Source of the DNA: Streptomyces sp. TBY4
Lineage (GTDB): Bacteria > Actinomycetota > Actinomycetes > Streptomycetales > Streptomycetaceae
Length of the DNA: 64,000 bases
Direction: 5' to 3'
Assembly: GCF_024213195.1 (NCBI RefSeq)
Contig: NZ_JANAVF010000005.1
Location: forward strand, 472,542 to 536,541
Made by a program: the position numbers and the translations under genes. Below, piece by piece: positions 39,251 to 48,613 of this stretch (position 1 is the stretch's first letter; each line of letters starts with the position of its first letter). The notes under the pieces are model-generated. The model worked only from the letters and a program-made list of their open reading frames with translations. It was not told the origin of the DNA and searched no databases.

Positions 39251-41578
39251 CTACGGCTGCAGCAGCGCCGCGACCCCCTCGGCGTCCGGGGCGTCCCGGT
39301 CGGTGGAGATGACCGTCAGCTGCTGCGTGGCACGGGTCAGGGCCACGTAGAGCACCCGCAGGCCCGCCGGGGACTCGTCCGCGATCTCCGCCGGGGAGAC
39401 CACCACGGTGGCGTCGTACTCCAGGCCCTTCGCCTCCAGGCTGCCCAGGGCCACCGCCCGCTCCCCCAGGTCCACGAGCCAGCCCGCGGCCTCCGCGCGC
39501 CGGTCCATGGCCACGACCACGCCGACCGTGCCGTCCACCTGCTCCAGCAGCCGCCGGGTCTCCTCCACGACGGTGGAGCGCAGGTCCCCTGCGTCGGGCA
39601 CCGCCGTGAAGCGCGGCCGCAGGCCCGTGGAACGCACGGCCGTCGGCGGCTCCGTGCCCGGCGCCGCCAGCTTCAGCACCCGCGAGGCGACCTCGGCGAC
39701 CTCGGCCGGGTTGCGGTAGTTCACCGTCAGGGTGAACTTGCGCCGCGGCCGCGTGCCCAGCGCCTCGTCGCGCGCGGCGGCCGCCTCCTCGGGATCGGTC
39801 CACGAGGACTGCGCCGGGTCGCCGACCACCGTCCACGTGCCGCCCCGGCCGCGGCGGCCGACCATCCGCCACTGCATCGGCGTCAGGTCCTGCGCCTCGT
39901 CGACGATGACGTGCGCGTACTCGGTGCGCTCCGCAGCGATCCGCTCGGCCCGCTCCCACTGGGTCTCCTCGCGGCCCGGCATCAGCTCCTCCAGACCGCT
40001 CAGCTGGTCCAGCGGGTCCATCTGCCGCTTCTTCTTGGGCCGCGCGGGCGCGCCCAGCAGCTGCTGGAGCTCGTCCAGCAGCGCCACGTCGTGCACCGAC
40101 AGGGCGCCCTTGCCGTCCGGGCCGACCCGGCGCAGGGAGCGCGCCACCTGGCGGGTCTCGCGCGGGTTCAGGTCCCGGCGCGACCAGCGCGCCAGGCGCC
40201 GCTCGTCCGCCATGGAGGCCAGCACCCCGCGCGGGGTCAGCTCGGGCCACCAGGCGTTCAGGAAGTCGATGAACGCGTCCTCCGTCGAGATGTCCTCGTC
40301 GAAGGCGGAGCGCAGCTCGGCCGCGAGCTCCGGGTCGCTGTGCCGGCCGGACCCGCCGGACTTCGAGTACAGCGCGTCCAGCAGCAGCTTGCGGGCGCGC
40401 GGGCGCAGCAGGTTGACCGGGGCGGTGCCGGACAGGACGTTCTGCCGGATCCGGTCGAGGTCGCCGGCCTCCAGCTCCTGGCGGCGGCCGAAGGCCACCA
40501 CGCGCAGCCGGTCGGGGGCGGGCGCCCCGCCGGGACCGCCGAGCTCCAGGGCTCCCCGTACGACCTTGCGCATAACCTTCAGCATCCGGGACGAGCCCTT
40601 GATGCGTGCGGTGGCCGGGTCGTCGTACGTGGTGGCCTCGGCGCCGTCGACGAGCGAGCCGAGCGCCCGGATGGCGACCTGGCCCTCCTCGCCGAGGGAG
40701 GGCAGGACGCCCTCGGTGTAGGCGACCAGCAGCGGGGTCGGGGAGACGATCAGGATGCCGCCGGAGTAGCGCCGGCGGTCCTGGTAGAGCAGGTAGGCGG
40801 CGCGGTGCAGGGCGACGGCGGTCTTGCCGGTGCCGGGGCCGCCCGCGACCTCGGCGACCGAGGCGGCGGGCGCCCGGATGACGAGGTCCTGCTCGGCCTG
40901 GATGGAGGAGACGATGTCGCGCATCGAGTGGGTGCGGGCCCGCCCGAGGGCGGCCATCAGGGCTCCGTCGCCGATGACGGGCAGCTCGTTCCCGCCGAGG
41001 AAGGCGGTCACCTCGGGGCGCATCAGGTCGTCCTCGACGCCGAGCACCTTGCGGCCCTTGGAGCGGATGACGCGGCGGCGCACGACGCGGCCGGGCTCCT
41101 TGGGGGTGGAGCGGTAGAACGGCGCGGCCGCGGGGGCGCGCCAGTCGATGACGAGCGGCGCGTAGTCGGAGTCGAGGACCCCGATGCGGCCGATGTGGAG
41201 CGTCTCGGCGATGTCGGCCGTGAGGTCGGTGCGGATCGCGTCGTCGGCGGGCTCGACGGAGGTGAAGGCGCCGTCCGGGCCCCGCTCCCCGTCCTTGCCG
41301 AGGACCAGGTCGATGCGGCCGAACAGGAAGTCCTCGAACTCGTTGTTGAGACGGTTGAGGTGGATCCCGGCGCGGAACACCTGCGCGTCCCGCTCCGCGA
41401 GGGCGCCCGGCGTGCCGACCTGGCCACGCTTGGCGGCATCGTTCATCAGGAACTCCGCCTCGTGGATCTTCTCCTCAAGGCGTCGGTACACGTGATCGAG
41501 ATGCGTCTGCTCGACCGCGATCTCCCGATCGCGGACGGAATCCGCCGTGCTGTCGACAGCGGCATTCTGCGCGGCCAC
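39251..41578 (-). CDS. HelD-type UvrD-like helicase (RNA polymerase-associated)
   Basis: A 775-residue SF1 helicase-like protein. The N-terminal coiled coil (EIAVEQTHLDHVYRRLEEKIHEAEFLM) and LVLGKDGERG...YAPLVIDWRAPAAAPFYRSTPKEPGRVVRRRVI are typical of HelD, which recycles stalled RNA polymerase and, in some actinobacteria (HelR), gives rifamycin tolerance. Motif I is GGPGTGKT (246-253), motif II VIVDEAQDLTPMQW and motif VI YVALTRATQQL. The GTG start at 41578 has AAAGGGG upstream. I see no clear rifamycin-associated inverted repeat upstream, so HelD rather than HelR is the safer name. Confidence 0.85.
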   Translation of the reverse strand: MAAQNAAVDSTADSVRDREIAVEQTHLDHVYRRLEEKIHEAEFLMNDAAKRGQVGTPGALAERDAQVFRAGIHLNRLNNEFEDFLFGRIDLVLGKDGERGPDGAFTSVEPADDAIRTDLTADIAETLHIGRIGVLDSDYAPLVIDWRAPAAAPFYRSTPKEPGRVVRRRVIRSKGRKVLGVEDDLMRPEVTAFLGGNELPVIGDGALMAALGRARTHSMRDIVSSIQAEQDLVIRAPAASVAEVAGGPGTGKTAVALHRAAYLLYQDRRRYSGGILIVSPTPLLVAYTEGVLPSLGEEGQVAIRALGSLVDGAEATTYDDPATARIKGSSRMLKVMRKVVRGALELGGPGGAPAPDRLRVVAFGRRQELEAGDLDRIRQNVLSGTAPVNLLRPRARKLLLDALYSKSGGSGRHSDPELAAELRSAFDEDISTEDAFIDFLNAWWPELTPRGVLASMADERRLARWSRRDLNPRETRQVARSLRRVGPDGKGALSVHDVALLDELQQLLGAPARPKKKRQMDPLDQLSGLEELMPGREETQWERAERIAAERTEYAHVIVDEAQDLTPMQWRMVGRRGRGGTWTVVGDPAQSSWTDPEEAAAARDEALGTRPRRKFTLTVNYRNPAEVAEVASRVLKLAAPGTEPPTAVRSTGLRPRFTAVPDAGDLRSTVVEETRRLLEQVDGTVGVVVAMDRRAEAAGWLVDLGERAVALGSLEAKGLEYDATVVVSPAEIADESPAGLRVLYVALTRATQQLTVISTDRDAPDAEGVAALLQP

Positions 41579-41706
41579 CAAGGCCCCTTTCTGACGTGCA
41601 TGGGCAGCCGTCAACCGTACGCGAAGGGGCCCGCCCGCGCACGCCCCTTCCGGGACGGCTCGCGGATCAGGACGAAGATCACGCCCCGCGACGCCCGCCG
41701 GCAGGG

Positions 41707-42276
41707 TCAGCCCGGGCGGGATGCGAGGACGCGCCGCCGGTGCCGGGCCACCCGCTCGCGGTTTCCGCAGAGCTCGCTGGAGCACCAGCGGCGGCGGTGG
41801 CCGCGCGAGGTGTCGAGGTAGACCCGGGCGCAGCCGTCGCCCGCGCAGGCCCGCAGCAGTTCCCGCTCGCCCGGGTCGGTGAGCAGTTCGACGGCGTCCC
41901 GGGCCACGGCGGCGAGCAGCCCGGCGCATTCGACGCCGCCGCACAACTCCCGTACGAGGTGACCTTCTTGGTCCTGCACTGCACACAGTCCCGGGGGTGG
42001 ACCGGCGGCCGCCGCGTTGACCCGGGCCAGTGCGTCCCCGGGCGGCGCGGCTCCGGCCAGCTCGGCCCGTACGAGGCTCCCGACATCGGCGCGCAGCACC
42101 CGGAAGGCTTCCACCCAGTCGTCCCCGACCCGGGTGAGCGGGGTCCGGTCGGGCACCAGCCCGGCTCCGGTCAGCCACAGCCGCAGCCCGTCGCCGTCCC
42201 GGATGCCCTCAGTGCTCGCGTGGGGACCGGAAGTCGCCACCAGGTCCAGGCAGACCCGCCCGGAGTCGAACCACAT
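41707..42276 (-). CDS. CGNR zinc-finger protein (ABATE-type)
   Basis: About 189 residues starting MWFDSGRVCLDLVATSG, the usual opening of this family. The N-terminal ABATE domain is thought to bind an unknown ligand. The C-terminal zinc finger reads LLRACAGDGCARVYLDTSRGHRRRWCSSELCGNRERVARHRRR, with C-x4-C...C-x4-CGNR. These are putative stress-responsive transcription regulators. A GTG three codons upstream is an alternative start. Spacing to the helicase gene suggests an independent unit. Confidence 0.85.
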   Translation of the reverse strand: MWFDSGRVCLDLVATSGPHASTEGIRDGDGLRLWLTGAGLVPDRTPLTRVGDDWVEAFRVLRADVGSLVRAELAGAAPPGDALARVNAAAAGPPPGLCAVQDQEGHLVRELCGGVECAGLLAAVARDAVELLTDPGERELLRACAGDGCARVYLDTSRGHRRRWCSSELCGNRERVARHRRRVLASRPG

Positions 42277-42336
42277 GCCCGTCACCGCCTCCCGCTCGGG
42301 GCGTGCCCCCAGAGTGCCCGCCTGCGGTCCGGGAGG

Positions 42337-42882
42337 CTAGGGGGCGGGCGGCTCGTCGTTCAGCAGCAGCTGGAAGAGGCGGTGGTCCTGCCAGTCGCCG
42401 CCGACGTGCAGGAAGCGGGGCGCGAGCCCGTACGGCTCGAAGCCCGCCTTCTCCAGCACCCGCTGGGAGGGCAGGTTGTCCACCCTGGTACCCGCCTCGA
42501 CCCGGTGCAGCCGCTCCTCGTCGCGGGCGATCCGGCAGAGCTCGTGCAGCCCGGCGGTGGCCAGGCCCCGGCCGGTCCAGGCCTGGTCGATCCAGTAGCC
42601 GACGGAGGCGCTGAGCATCGGCCCGCGCACGATGTTCTGGAGGTTCATCACGCCGACCTGCACGCCGTCGTCGGCCACCAGCACGAAGGTCCGCGCCCGG
42701 CCGCCCTCCTGCTCCGCGAGGAGCCCTTCGATCCGGGCCCGCTGCCCGGCCTCGGTGTAGAAGTCCTCGTCCCGCCAGGGCTCGTAGGGCGCCATGTACT
42801 CCCTGTTGCGCACCAGCGTCTCGGCCCTGCCCGCGGCGTCTTCCAGCCGCAGGCCCCTCATCTCCACCCCGTCAATGATCAT
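42337..42882 (-). CDS. GNAT acetyltransferase, RimJ/RimL-like
   Basis: A 181-residue N-acetyltransferase: GVEMRGLRLEDAAGRAETLVRNREYMAPYEPW at the start, the strand VGVMNLQNIVRGPMLSASVGYWIDQAWTGRGLATAGLHELCRIA with the Q/RxxGxG/A acetyl-CoA loop (TGRGLA), and a final strand RVEAGTRVDNLPSQRVLEKAGFEPYG. This is the pattern of RimJ/RimL-type protein N-terminal acetylases, but the substrate may be anything with a free amine. Probably monocistronic. Confidence 0.9.
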   Translation of the reverse strand: MIIDGVEMRGLRLEDAAGRAETLVRNREYMAPYEPWRDEDFYTEAGQRARIEGLLAEQEGGRARTFVLVADDGVQVGVMNLQNIVRGPMLSASVGYWIDQAWTGRGLATAGLHELCRIARDEERLHRVEAGTRVDNLPSQRVLEKAGFEPYGLAPRFLHVGGDWQDHRLFQLLLNDEPPAP

Positions 42883-42948
42883 CCGTGCACGCTAACGGAT
42901 CACGGGCCGGCCGCCCAGCCCCCGGACCCGGCCCCGGGCCCGGCCCCC

Positions 42949-44094
42949 TCAGTCCGCGCACTCCCCCGCGTCCAGCGACAGCCGGTAGCCGCGCTTGACG
43001 ACGGTCTGGATGAGGTTCGGCGCGCCCAGGGCCACGCGCAGGCGGGCCATCGCCGTTTCCACCGCGTGCTCGTCGCGGCCCGCGCCCGGGAGGGTGCGCA
43101 GGAGTTCGGAGCGGGCCACGACCCAGCCCGGGCGCCGGGACAGGGCCCTGAGCAGGGCCATGCCGGCCGGCGGTACGGGGCGCAGCTCGGCGTCGACGAG
43201 GACCGCGTGGCCGCGCAGTTCCAGGCGGTGGCCGGCCACCGGCAGGACGCGGGCCCGGCCCGGGAGCTCCTGGCACAGGAGCTGGACGAGGGGTCCGAGC
43301 CGGAACCGCTCGGGCTGCACCGTGGGCACGCCCTCCGCCTGCAGCGGCAGGGCCGTCACCGGTCCCACGCAGGCGGAGAGCACCGATCCGCCGGTCAGGG
43401 CCTCCAGCACGGGTTCCCGTACGCCCCGCTCCGCGGCGCGTGAGAGCAGCGAGGCCGCCGCCGGGGCGGAGGTGAAGCTCACCGCGTCCACCCCGCCCAC
43501 GGCCACCGCGTCGATCAGCCGGTCCAGCGGCCCGAGGTCCTCGGGCGCCATCCACCGGTAGACGGGTACGCCGACCACCTCGGCCCCGCCCGCCCGCAGG
43601 GCCTCGATGAACCCGGGCAGCGGCTCCCCGTGCAGCTGCAGGGCGATGCGCCGGCCGGCCACCCCGGCCGCGAGCAGCCGGTCCAGTACCTCGGCGAGCG
43701 ATTCCGAGCGCGGGGACCAGGTCTCCACGAGCCCGGCGGCCCGGATCGCACCCTTCACCTTCGGTCCGCGCGCCAGCAGTTCGGTCTCCCGCAGCCGCCC
43801 GAGCAGTTCCTCGCCGAGCCCCCACCCGTCGGCGGCCTCGATCCAGCCGCGGAAGCCGATGGCGGTGGTCGCCACCACCACGTCGGGGGCCGAGGCGATC
43901 AGCTCCTTGGTCGCGGAGAGCAGTTCGGCGTCGTCCGCGAGCGGCACGATCCGCAGGGCGGGCGCGTGCAGCACGGTGGCCCCGCGGCGGCGCAGCAGGG
44001 CGATGAGCTCGTCGGCCCGCCGGGCGGCGGTGACCCCGACGGTGAATCCGGCGAGCGGGCCGGCCGGCGGCGGACCGGTGTGGATGTCGTGCAT
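42949..44094 (-). CDS. nnaR: NnaR-type nitrate/nitrite assimilation regulator (HemD-like plus winged helix)
   Basis: A 381-residue fusion. Residues ~15-265 are a uroporphyrinogen-III-synthase-like domain (GFTVGVTAARRADELIALLRRRGATVLHAPALRIVP... and VDAVSFTSAPAAASLL). Residues ~285-375 are an OmpR-type winged helix (LRPVPPAGMALLRALSRRPGWVVARSELL...VETAMARLRVALGAPNLIQTVVKRGYRL). This layout is that of actinobacterial NnaR, which acts with GlnR to switch on nitrite/nitrate assimilation genes. The adjacent narK supports it. It could be mistaken for a heme enzyme, but the DNA-binding domain argues for a regulator. Confidence 0.88.
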   Translation of the reverse strand: MHDIHTGPPPAGPLAGFTVGVTAARRADELIALLRRRGATVLHAPALRIVPLADDAELLSATKELIASAPDVVVATTAIGFRGWIEAADGWGLGEELLGRLRETELLARGPKVKGAIRAAGLVETWSPRSESLAEVLDRLLAAGVAGRRIALQLHGEPLPGFIEALRAGGAEVVGVPVYRWMAPEDLGPLDRLIDAVAVGGVDAVSFTSAPAAASLLSRAAERGVREPVLEALTGGSVLSACVGPVTALPLQAEGVPTVQPERFRLGPLVQLLCQELPGRARVLPVAGHRLELRGHAVLVDAELRPVPPAGMALLRALSRRPGWVVARSELLRTLPGAGRDEHAVETAMARLRVALGAPNLIQTVVKRGYRLSLDAGECAD

Positions 44095-44249
44095 GGTGAC
44101 CTGCCTCGCGCAGTGGTCGGGTCCGGTGTCGGGTCCGGCGTCGCGTTCACACGCACTCGTGAGGTTCGCGTGGACCGAGCCTGCCCTGGGGGCGTATCAG
44201 GCTCGGTTCACGCGTATTTCGGGGCCGTTAACCGGCGGGGTGACCGCCG

Positions 44250-45620
44250 TTACACCGAGGTGAGCTGCGGCTTCGTCTCCGCCCCGGCCGTGGGGATCAT
44301 CACCTGGGCGGGCCGGCGAAGGTATACCGCCCAGGTGACGGCGCAGCACACCGCGTAGAAGCCGAGGAAGGTCACGAAGGCCGCCGTGCCCGAGCCGGAG
44401 CTCAGGAAGGCCTCCCGGAAGACCAGGTTGATGGCGAGCCCGCCGAGCGCGCCGACCGCGCCGATGATTCCCATGGAGGCGCCGGACAGCCGCCGCCCGT
44501 ACGCGGCCGCCTCCTCGCCGCTCATCCCGCGGGCCAGCGCCTTCGCCTGGAAGATGCCGGGGATCATCTTGTAGGTGGAGCCGTTGCCGAGCCCGCTGAG
44601 GACGAACAGCCCCACGAAGCCGACCAGGAACACCGGCAGGGATTCCCGTACCGAGGCCAGGATCACCACTCCGGTCGCCGCCGCCATCACCACGAAGGTG
44701 CCGAGGGTGATCCGCGCGCCGCCGAAGCGGTCCGCGAGGGCACCGCCGACCGGCCGGATCAGCGAGCCGAGCAGCGGTCCGATGAAGGTGAGCGAGGCCG
44801 CCTGGAGCGGGGTGCGGCCGAACTGCGTCTGGAGCACCAGGCCGAAGGCGAAGCTGTAGCCGATGAAGGAGCCGAAGGTGCCGATGTACAGGAAGGCCAT
44901 GATCCAGGTGTGGCCGTCGCGGACCGCCTCCCGTACGGCCCCGGTGTCGTTGCGCACGGGCGCCAGGTTGTCCATCCGCACCGCGGCGAGCACCGCCGCG
45001 ATCACGATGAGAGGGATGTAGGCGCCGAGCAGCAGCCGCGGGTGGCCGGCTCCGGCCGTACCGATGACCAGCAGGGCGGCGAGCTGGACGACGGGGACGC
45101 CGATGTTGCCGCCGCCCGCGTTGAGGCCCAGCGCCCAGCCCTTCTTGCGCAGCGGGAAGAAGGCGTTGATGTTCGTCATCGACGAGGCGAAGTTCCCGCC
45201 GCCGACCCCGGTCAGCGCGGCCACCAGCAGGAAGGTGGTGTACGAGGTCCCGGGCTCCATCACCAGCCAGGCGGCGACCGTCGGCGCGAGCAGCAGCAGG
45301 GCGCTGAAGACCGTCCAGTTGCGGCCGCCGAAGCGGGCCACGGCGAAGGTGTAGGGCACGCGGACCACGGCGCCCACGCAGGTGGCGGTGGCGATGAGGG
45401 CGAACTTCCCGGCGGGGTCGATCCCGTACTGCGGGCCCATGAAGAGCACCATCACGGACCACAGGGACCAGATCGAGAACCCGATGTGCTCGGAGAGCAC
45501 GGAGTAGATCAGGTTGCGGCGGGCGGTCTTCTCGCCCGTCTCCCGCCAGAAGGTCTCGTCCTCGGGATCCCACCGCTCGATCCAGCGGCCACCCTTGCGC
45601 GGTGCGGTCGTACTGGTCAT
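44250..45620 (-). CDS. narK: Nitrate/nitrite transporter NarK (MFS, NNP family)
   Basis: A 456-residue MFS protein with about 12 membrane segments. The NNP-family signatures are clear: ALTGVGGGNFASSMTNINAFFPLRKKGWALGLNAGGGNIG, the Gly/Asn-rich nitrate signature, then GGALADRFGGARITLG and GLGNGSTYKMIPGIFQ, the second signature. It imports nitrate and/or exports nitrite. It begins at ATG 45620 (a GTG immediately precedes). It lies upstream of nnaR on the same strand with a 155-bp gap, and is likely controlled by NnaR/GlnR; I could not identify their boxes. Confidence 0.92.
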   Translation of the reverse strand: MTSTTAPRKGGRWIERWDPEDETFWRETGEKTARRNLIYSVLSEHIGFSIWSLWSVMVLFMGPQYGIDPAGKFALIATATCVGAVVRVPYTFAVARFGGRNWTVFSALLLLAPTVAAWLVMEPGTSYTTFLLVAALTGVGGGNFASSMTNINAFFPLRKKGWALGLNAGGGNIGVPVVQLAALLVIGTAGAGHPRLLLGAYIPLIVIAAVLAAVRMDNLAPVRNDTGAVREAVRDGHTWIMAFLYIGTFGSFIGYSFAFGLVLQTQFGRTPLQAASLTFIGPLLGSLIRPVGGALADRFGGARITLGTFVVMAAATGVVILASVRESLPVFLVGFVGLFVLSGLGNGSTYKMIPGIFQAKALARGMSGEEAAAYGRRLSGASMGIIGAVGALGGLAINLVFREAFLSSGSGTAAFVTFLGFYAVCCAVTWAVYLRRPAQVMIPTAGAETKPQLTSV

Positions 45621-45742
45621 CACACGCCTCCACAGCTGCTGCGATCACGTCGCGCTCGTCGCGTCCCGTCCGTGGTGACGACCGTAGGAAGGGCTCGTTT
45701 CAGCCCCGGTCCCCGCCGGATGACCGGCGGGAAACCTTGCAC

Positions 45743-46708
45743 TCACCCGCCGTCCGGTCCCGGTGTGAGCGCGGGCAGCCAGCTGTCCGGGGGCACCTCC
45801 AGCCAGCCCTGCCCGGCCCCGAGCTCCGCGGCGGCGCGGCGCAGCGCGTCGATCCCGGGATGGCTCGATCCCTTCCGCCAGACCATGGAGAGCGGCGACA
45901 GCGGCACCGGGGCGGTCAGCGGGCGCTTGACGCAGCCGGGCATGTCGACGAAGCCCACCGTCGCGAGGACGGGACAGCCCGTCTTGGCCATGACCCGGCG
46001 GAACTCCTCCTTGCCCACCGCCACCGGCGCGGGCGGCGCGGAGGCGATGCCCCGGCCGGCGAACAGCTCGCGCGCCAGCCCGGTCCACTCCACGGTCCGC
46101 GGATTCCCGGCCCCGGTGTACACCGTCTCGCCGCGCAGCGCCTCCAGCGGTACGGAGTCCAGCGCGGCCAGCGCGTGCCCCTCGGGCAGCAGCACCGCGA
46201 GCGGCTCGTACCGTACGGGCGTCCGCGCGAGGCGGGCCCGCAGCGCCGGGGCGAGGCCGTCGGCGTACCCGAAGGAGACGTCGAGGCGGCCCGCCGCGAT
46301 CTCGGCGGCGGCGTGGGTGAGCCCGGACTCGAAGCGGGCCATCAGCTCGCAGTCGGGGGCGAGTTCGCGGGCCCGGTCCAGGACGCTGCGGGCGGTGCCG
46401 GGGCCGTCGGTGTTGAGGTCCACGAGCAGCGGCCGGGGCGCGCCGGCGGCGAAGGCTGCCGCCAGCTCCTCGTGCGCCCGCAGCACGCCCCGGGCCAGGG
46501 GCAGCAGCCGCTCCCCGTCCGGGGTCAGCTCCACGGCGCGGGTGGTGCGGACGAACAGGGGCGCGCCCAGGGCCTGTTCGAGCCGCCGCACGTCCCGGCT
46601 GAGGGCCTGCTGCGCCACGTAGAGCCGGGCGGCGGCCCGGGTGAAGTGCAGCTCCTCGGCGACGGCGAGGAAGGCGCGCAGCAGTCGGGGTTCCACGTCT
46701 CGGGGCAT
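45743..46708 (-). CDS. LysR-family transcription regulator
   Basis: A 321-residue LysR protein. The N-terminal winged helix is LLRAFLAVAEELHFTRAAARLYVAQQALSRDVRRLEQALGAPLFVRTTRAVELTPDGERLL; the remainder is a periplasmic-binding-protein-like effector domain. ATG 46708 is preferred over the GTG one codon earlier. It is divergent from the MFS gene at 46797 with an 88-bp gap that must hold overlapping promoters, so it most likely regulates that transporter in response to its substrate, a common LysR arrangement. Confidence 0.93.
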   Translation of the reverse strand: MPRDVEPRLLRAFLAVAEELHFTRAAARLYVAQQALSRDVRRLEQALGAPLFVRTTRAVELTPDGERLLPLARGVLRAHEELAAAFAAGAPRPLLVDLNTDGPGTARSVLDRARELAPDCELMARFESGLTHAAAEIAAGRLDVSFGYADGLAPALRARLARTPVRYEPLAVLLPEGHALAALDSVPLEALRGETVYTGAGNPRTVEWTGLARELFAGRGIASAPPAPVAVGKEEFRRVMAKTGCPVLATVGFVDMPGCVKRPLTAPVPLSPLSMVWRKGSSHPGIDALRRAAAELGAGQGWLEVPPDSWLPALTPGPDGG

Positions 46709-46796
46709 CACTCGCGGAGACTAACAACGCAGAGCGGTGAATGCCCCCCGAACAGGTGTTGGACCGCGGGCGTCGTCGCGCCGGAAGGTGGATCCC

Positions 46797-48239
46797 ATGC
46801 CCACACCTGCCGAAGCGCCCGGGCCGGGTGCCACACTCGCGCCCGCACCCACCACACTTTCCGGCCCGGCTGCCACCCCGGCACGGTCCGGCCCGGCTGC
46901 CACCCCCGCGCGGCCCTGCCCGCCCGGCCGGCCCAGGACACCCGGCCGGTCCGGGACGCCCGGTCCCCTGATGGCCGTCACCGGCACCACCCTGGTGCTC
47001 ACCGCCGCCCCGGCGCAGCAGGAGCGCGCCTCCCACCCCTCCCGCGCGGCGCAGCCACATCGCGCCCCCGGCCCGTACCGCCGGCTCTTCGTGATCCCCG
47101 GCACCCGCGGGTTCACCGCCGGGAACCTCATCGCCCGGCTCCCCACGGGCATGTTCGGGGTCAGCGCCGTCATGATGATCGCCGGGCAGCGCGGCTCGTA
47201 CGCCCTCGCCGGAGCGGTCGTCGCGGCCGGTCTGGCCGCCACCGCCCTCGTGGCGCCCTGGACGGCCCGGCTGGTGGACCGGCACGGGCAGGCCCGGATC
47301 GCCGTGCCCGCCACCCTGATCGCGGTCCTCGGCTCGCTCTCGCTCGTCGTGTGCGTCCGCACCGGCGCCCCCGCGTGGACCCTCTTCGCCTCCTACGCCG
47401 CCACTGCGACCACCCCCAACATCGGCGGCATGTCCCGCGCCCGCTGGACCCACCTGCTGCGGGACGATCCGGCCGCCCGGCACACCGCGATCTCCTTCGA
47501 GCAGGCCGCGGACGAACTGGCCTTCATGCTGGGGCCGGTGGCCGCCGCCTTCCTCTGCACCGCCGTCTTCCCGGAGGCGGGCACCCTCGCCGGGGCCGTG
47601 CTCCTCCTCACCGGGATGCTGGTCTTCACCGCCCACCGCGCCACCGAGCCCCCGCCGGCGCCCGCGGTCCGGGGACCCTCCCCGCTCCGCGCCCTGGGAG
47701 CACTGCTGCCGCTCTTCCTCGTCCTCGGCGCGATGTTCGGCTCCATGGAGATCACCTCCATCGCCCACCTCGGCTCCCACGGACTCGGCGCGCTCTCGGG
47801 CCCGGTCCTCGCCCTCCAGGCGGCCGGTTCCTGCGCCGCCGGCCTGCTCTACGGCACCCTGCGCCCGCGCACGCTCCCCGCCTGCCTCGGCCTCCTGGCC
47901 CTCGCCATGGCCCTGCCCTGGGCGGCGGCGGCCACCGGCTCGCTGCTCCCCCTGGCCCTGGCCCTGCTGCTGGCCGGCATGGCCACGGCCCCGGTCATGG
48001 TCACCGCGATGTCCCGGATCCACGCCGTGACCCCGCCGGGCCGCCTCAACGAGGGCATGACCCTGGCCGTCACCGCGATCTTCACGGGCATCGCCGCAGG
48101 CTCCGCAACGGCCGGCGCCGCAATCGACCACTGGGGCCCCACCACCCCGTACGCCCTCCCGGCAGCAGCAGCCCTACTGGCCCTCCTCCTGGGCAGCGCG
48201 AGAACGGTACGCGTTTTCGGTACCGGTCAGGTGCGGTAA
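46797..48239 (+). CDS. MFS transporter
   Basis: A 480-residue MFS protein from ATG 46797 (GGAAGGTGG upstream). The first ~95 residues are Pro/Ala-rich with a short repeated unit and are probably cytoplasmic and disordered; this extension is unusual. The membrane part begins YRRLFVIPGTRGFTAGNLIARLPTGMFGVSAVMMIA and shows motif A-like TARLVDRHGQARI. About 11-12 hydrophobic segments follow. Substrate unknown; the divergent LysR regulator hints at an inducible exporter. Confidence 0.85.
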   Translation: MPTPAEAPGPGATLAPAPTTLSGPAATPARSGPAATPARPCPPGRPRTPGRSGTPGPLMAVTGTTLVLTAAPAQQERASHPSRAAQPHRAPGPYRRLFVIPGTRGFTAGNLIARLPTGMFGVSAVMMIAGQRGSYALAGAVVAAGLAATALVAPWTARLVDRHGQARIAVPATLIAVLGSLSLVVCVRTGAPAWTLFASYAATATTPNIGGMSRARWTHLLRDDPAARHTAISFEQAADELAFMLGPVAAAFLCTAVFPEAGTLAGAVLLLTGMLVFTAHRATEPPPAPAVRGPSPLRALGALLPLFLVLGAMFGSMEITSIAHLGSHGLGALSGPVLALQAAGSCAAGLLYGTLRPRTLPACLGLLALAMALPWAAAATGSLLPLALALLLAGMATAPVMVTAMSRIHAVTPPGRLNEGMTLAVTAIFTGIAAGSATAGAAIDHWGPTTPYALPAAAALLALLLGSARTVRVFGTGQVR

Positions 48240-48267
48240 ACAGGTAGCACCGAAAGGGGCGTGCCTC

Positions 48268-48522
48268 ATGTCCATGAGTGCCGGCGAAGCCAGGGCGGCC
48301 TTCTTCCACCTCATCGAGTTGGTCAACACCGATCACACGCGGGTACGCATCACCTCGAAGAGCGGCGACGCCGTCCTCATGGCCGCCGACGACTACGACT
48401 CCTGGCAGGAAACCATCCACCTGCTCGGCTCCCCGGAGAACGCGAAGCGCCTGATGGAAGCGGTCACCCGCGACCGCGAGGGCGCGCCCGCGGCCACCGG
48501 GAGACCTGACCCGAGCCGCTGA
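48268..48522 (+). CDS. Phd/YefM-family antitoxin, apparently without toxin
   Basis: An 84-residue protein: MSMSAGEARAAFFHLIELVNTDHTRVRITSKSGDAVLMAADDYDSWQETIHLLGSPENAKRLMEAV. The pattern ARAAF..L...V......V.IT..G..AVLM...DY.S..ET..LL is that of YefM/Phd antitoxins, which repress their operon and neutralise RelE/YoeB-type toxins. No toxin frame follows; a terminator begins 39 bp later. So it is an orphan antitoxin or a stand-alone repressor. The last ~12 residues are not conserved-looking. Confidence 0.85.
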   Translation: MSMSAGEARAAFFHLIELVNTDHTRVRITSKSGDAVLMAADDYDSWQETIHLLGSPENAKRLMEAVTRDREGAPAATGRPDPSR

Positions 48523-48561
48523 AGGATGACCTGTCCGACCACCACTACTGACAGCACACGA

Positions 48562-48597
48562 CAAAGGCCCCGCAGCCTGATGGCCGCGGGGCCTTTG
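48562..48597. terminator. Terminator between the antitoxin gene and ssrA
   Basis: CAAAGGCCCCGC (48562-48573) pairs perfectly with 48586-48597, and on the plus strand the lower stem ends in CCTTTG. It serves both the converging antitoxin gene and tmRNA. Confidence 0.8.
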
Positions 48598-48613
48598 CCC
48601 AACATGGGGTTTG

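Noticed and set aside
39251..41578. Naming the helicase HelR (rifamycin resistance)
   Set aside because: I could not find a convincing rifamycin-associated inverted repeat upstream, and HelD and HelR cannot be separated by eye.
42949..44094. Calling this gene hemD (uroporphyrinogen-III synthase)
   Set aside because: A C-terminal OmpR-type DNA-binding domain and the adjacent nitrate transporter fit the regulator NnaR better than a heme enzyme.
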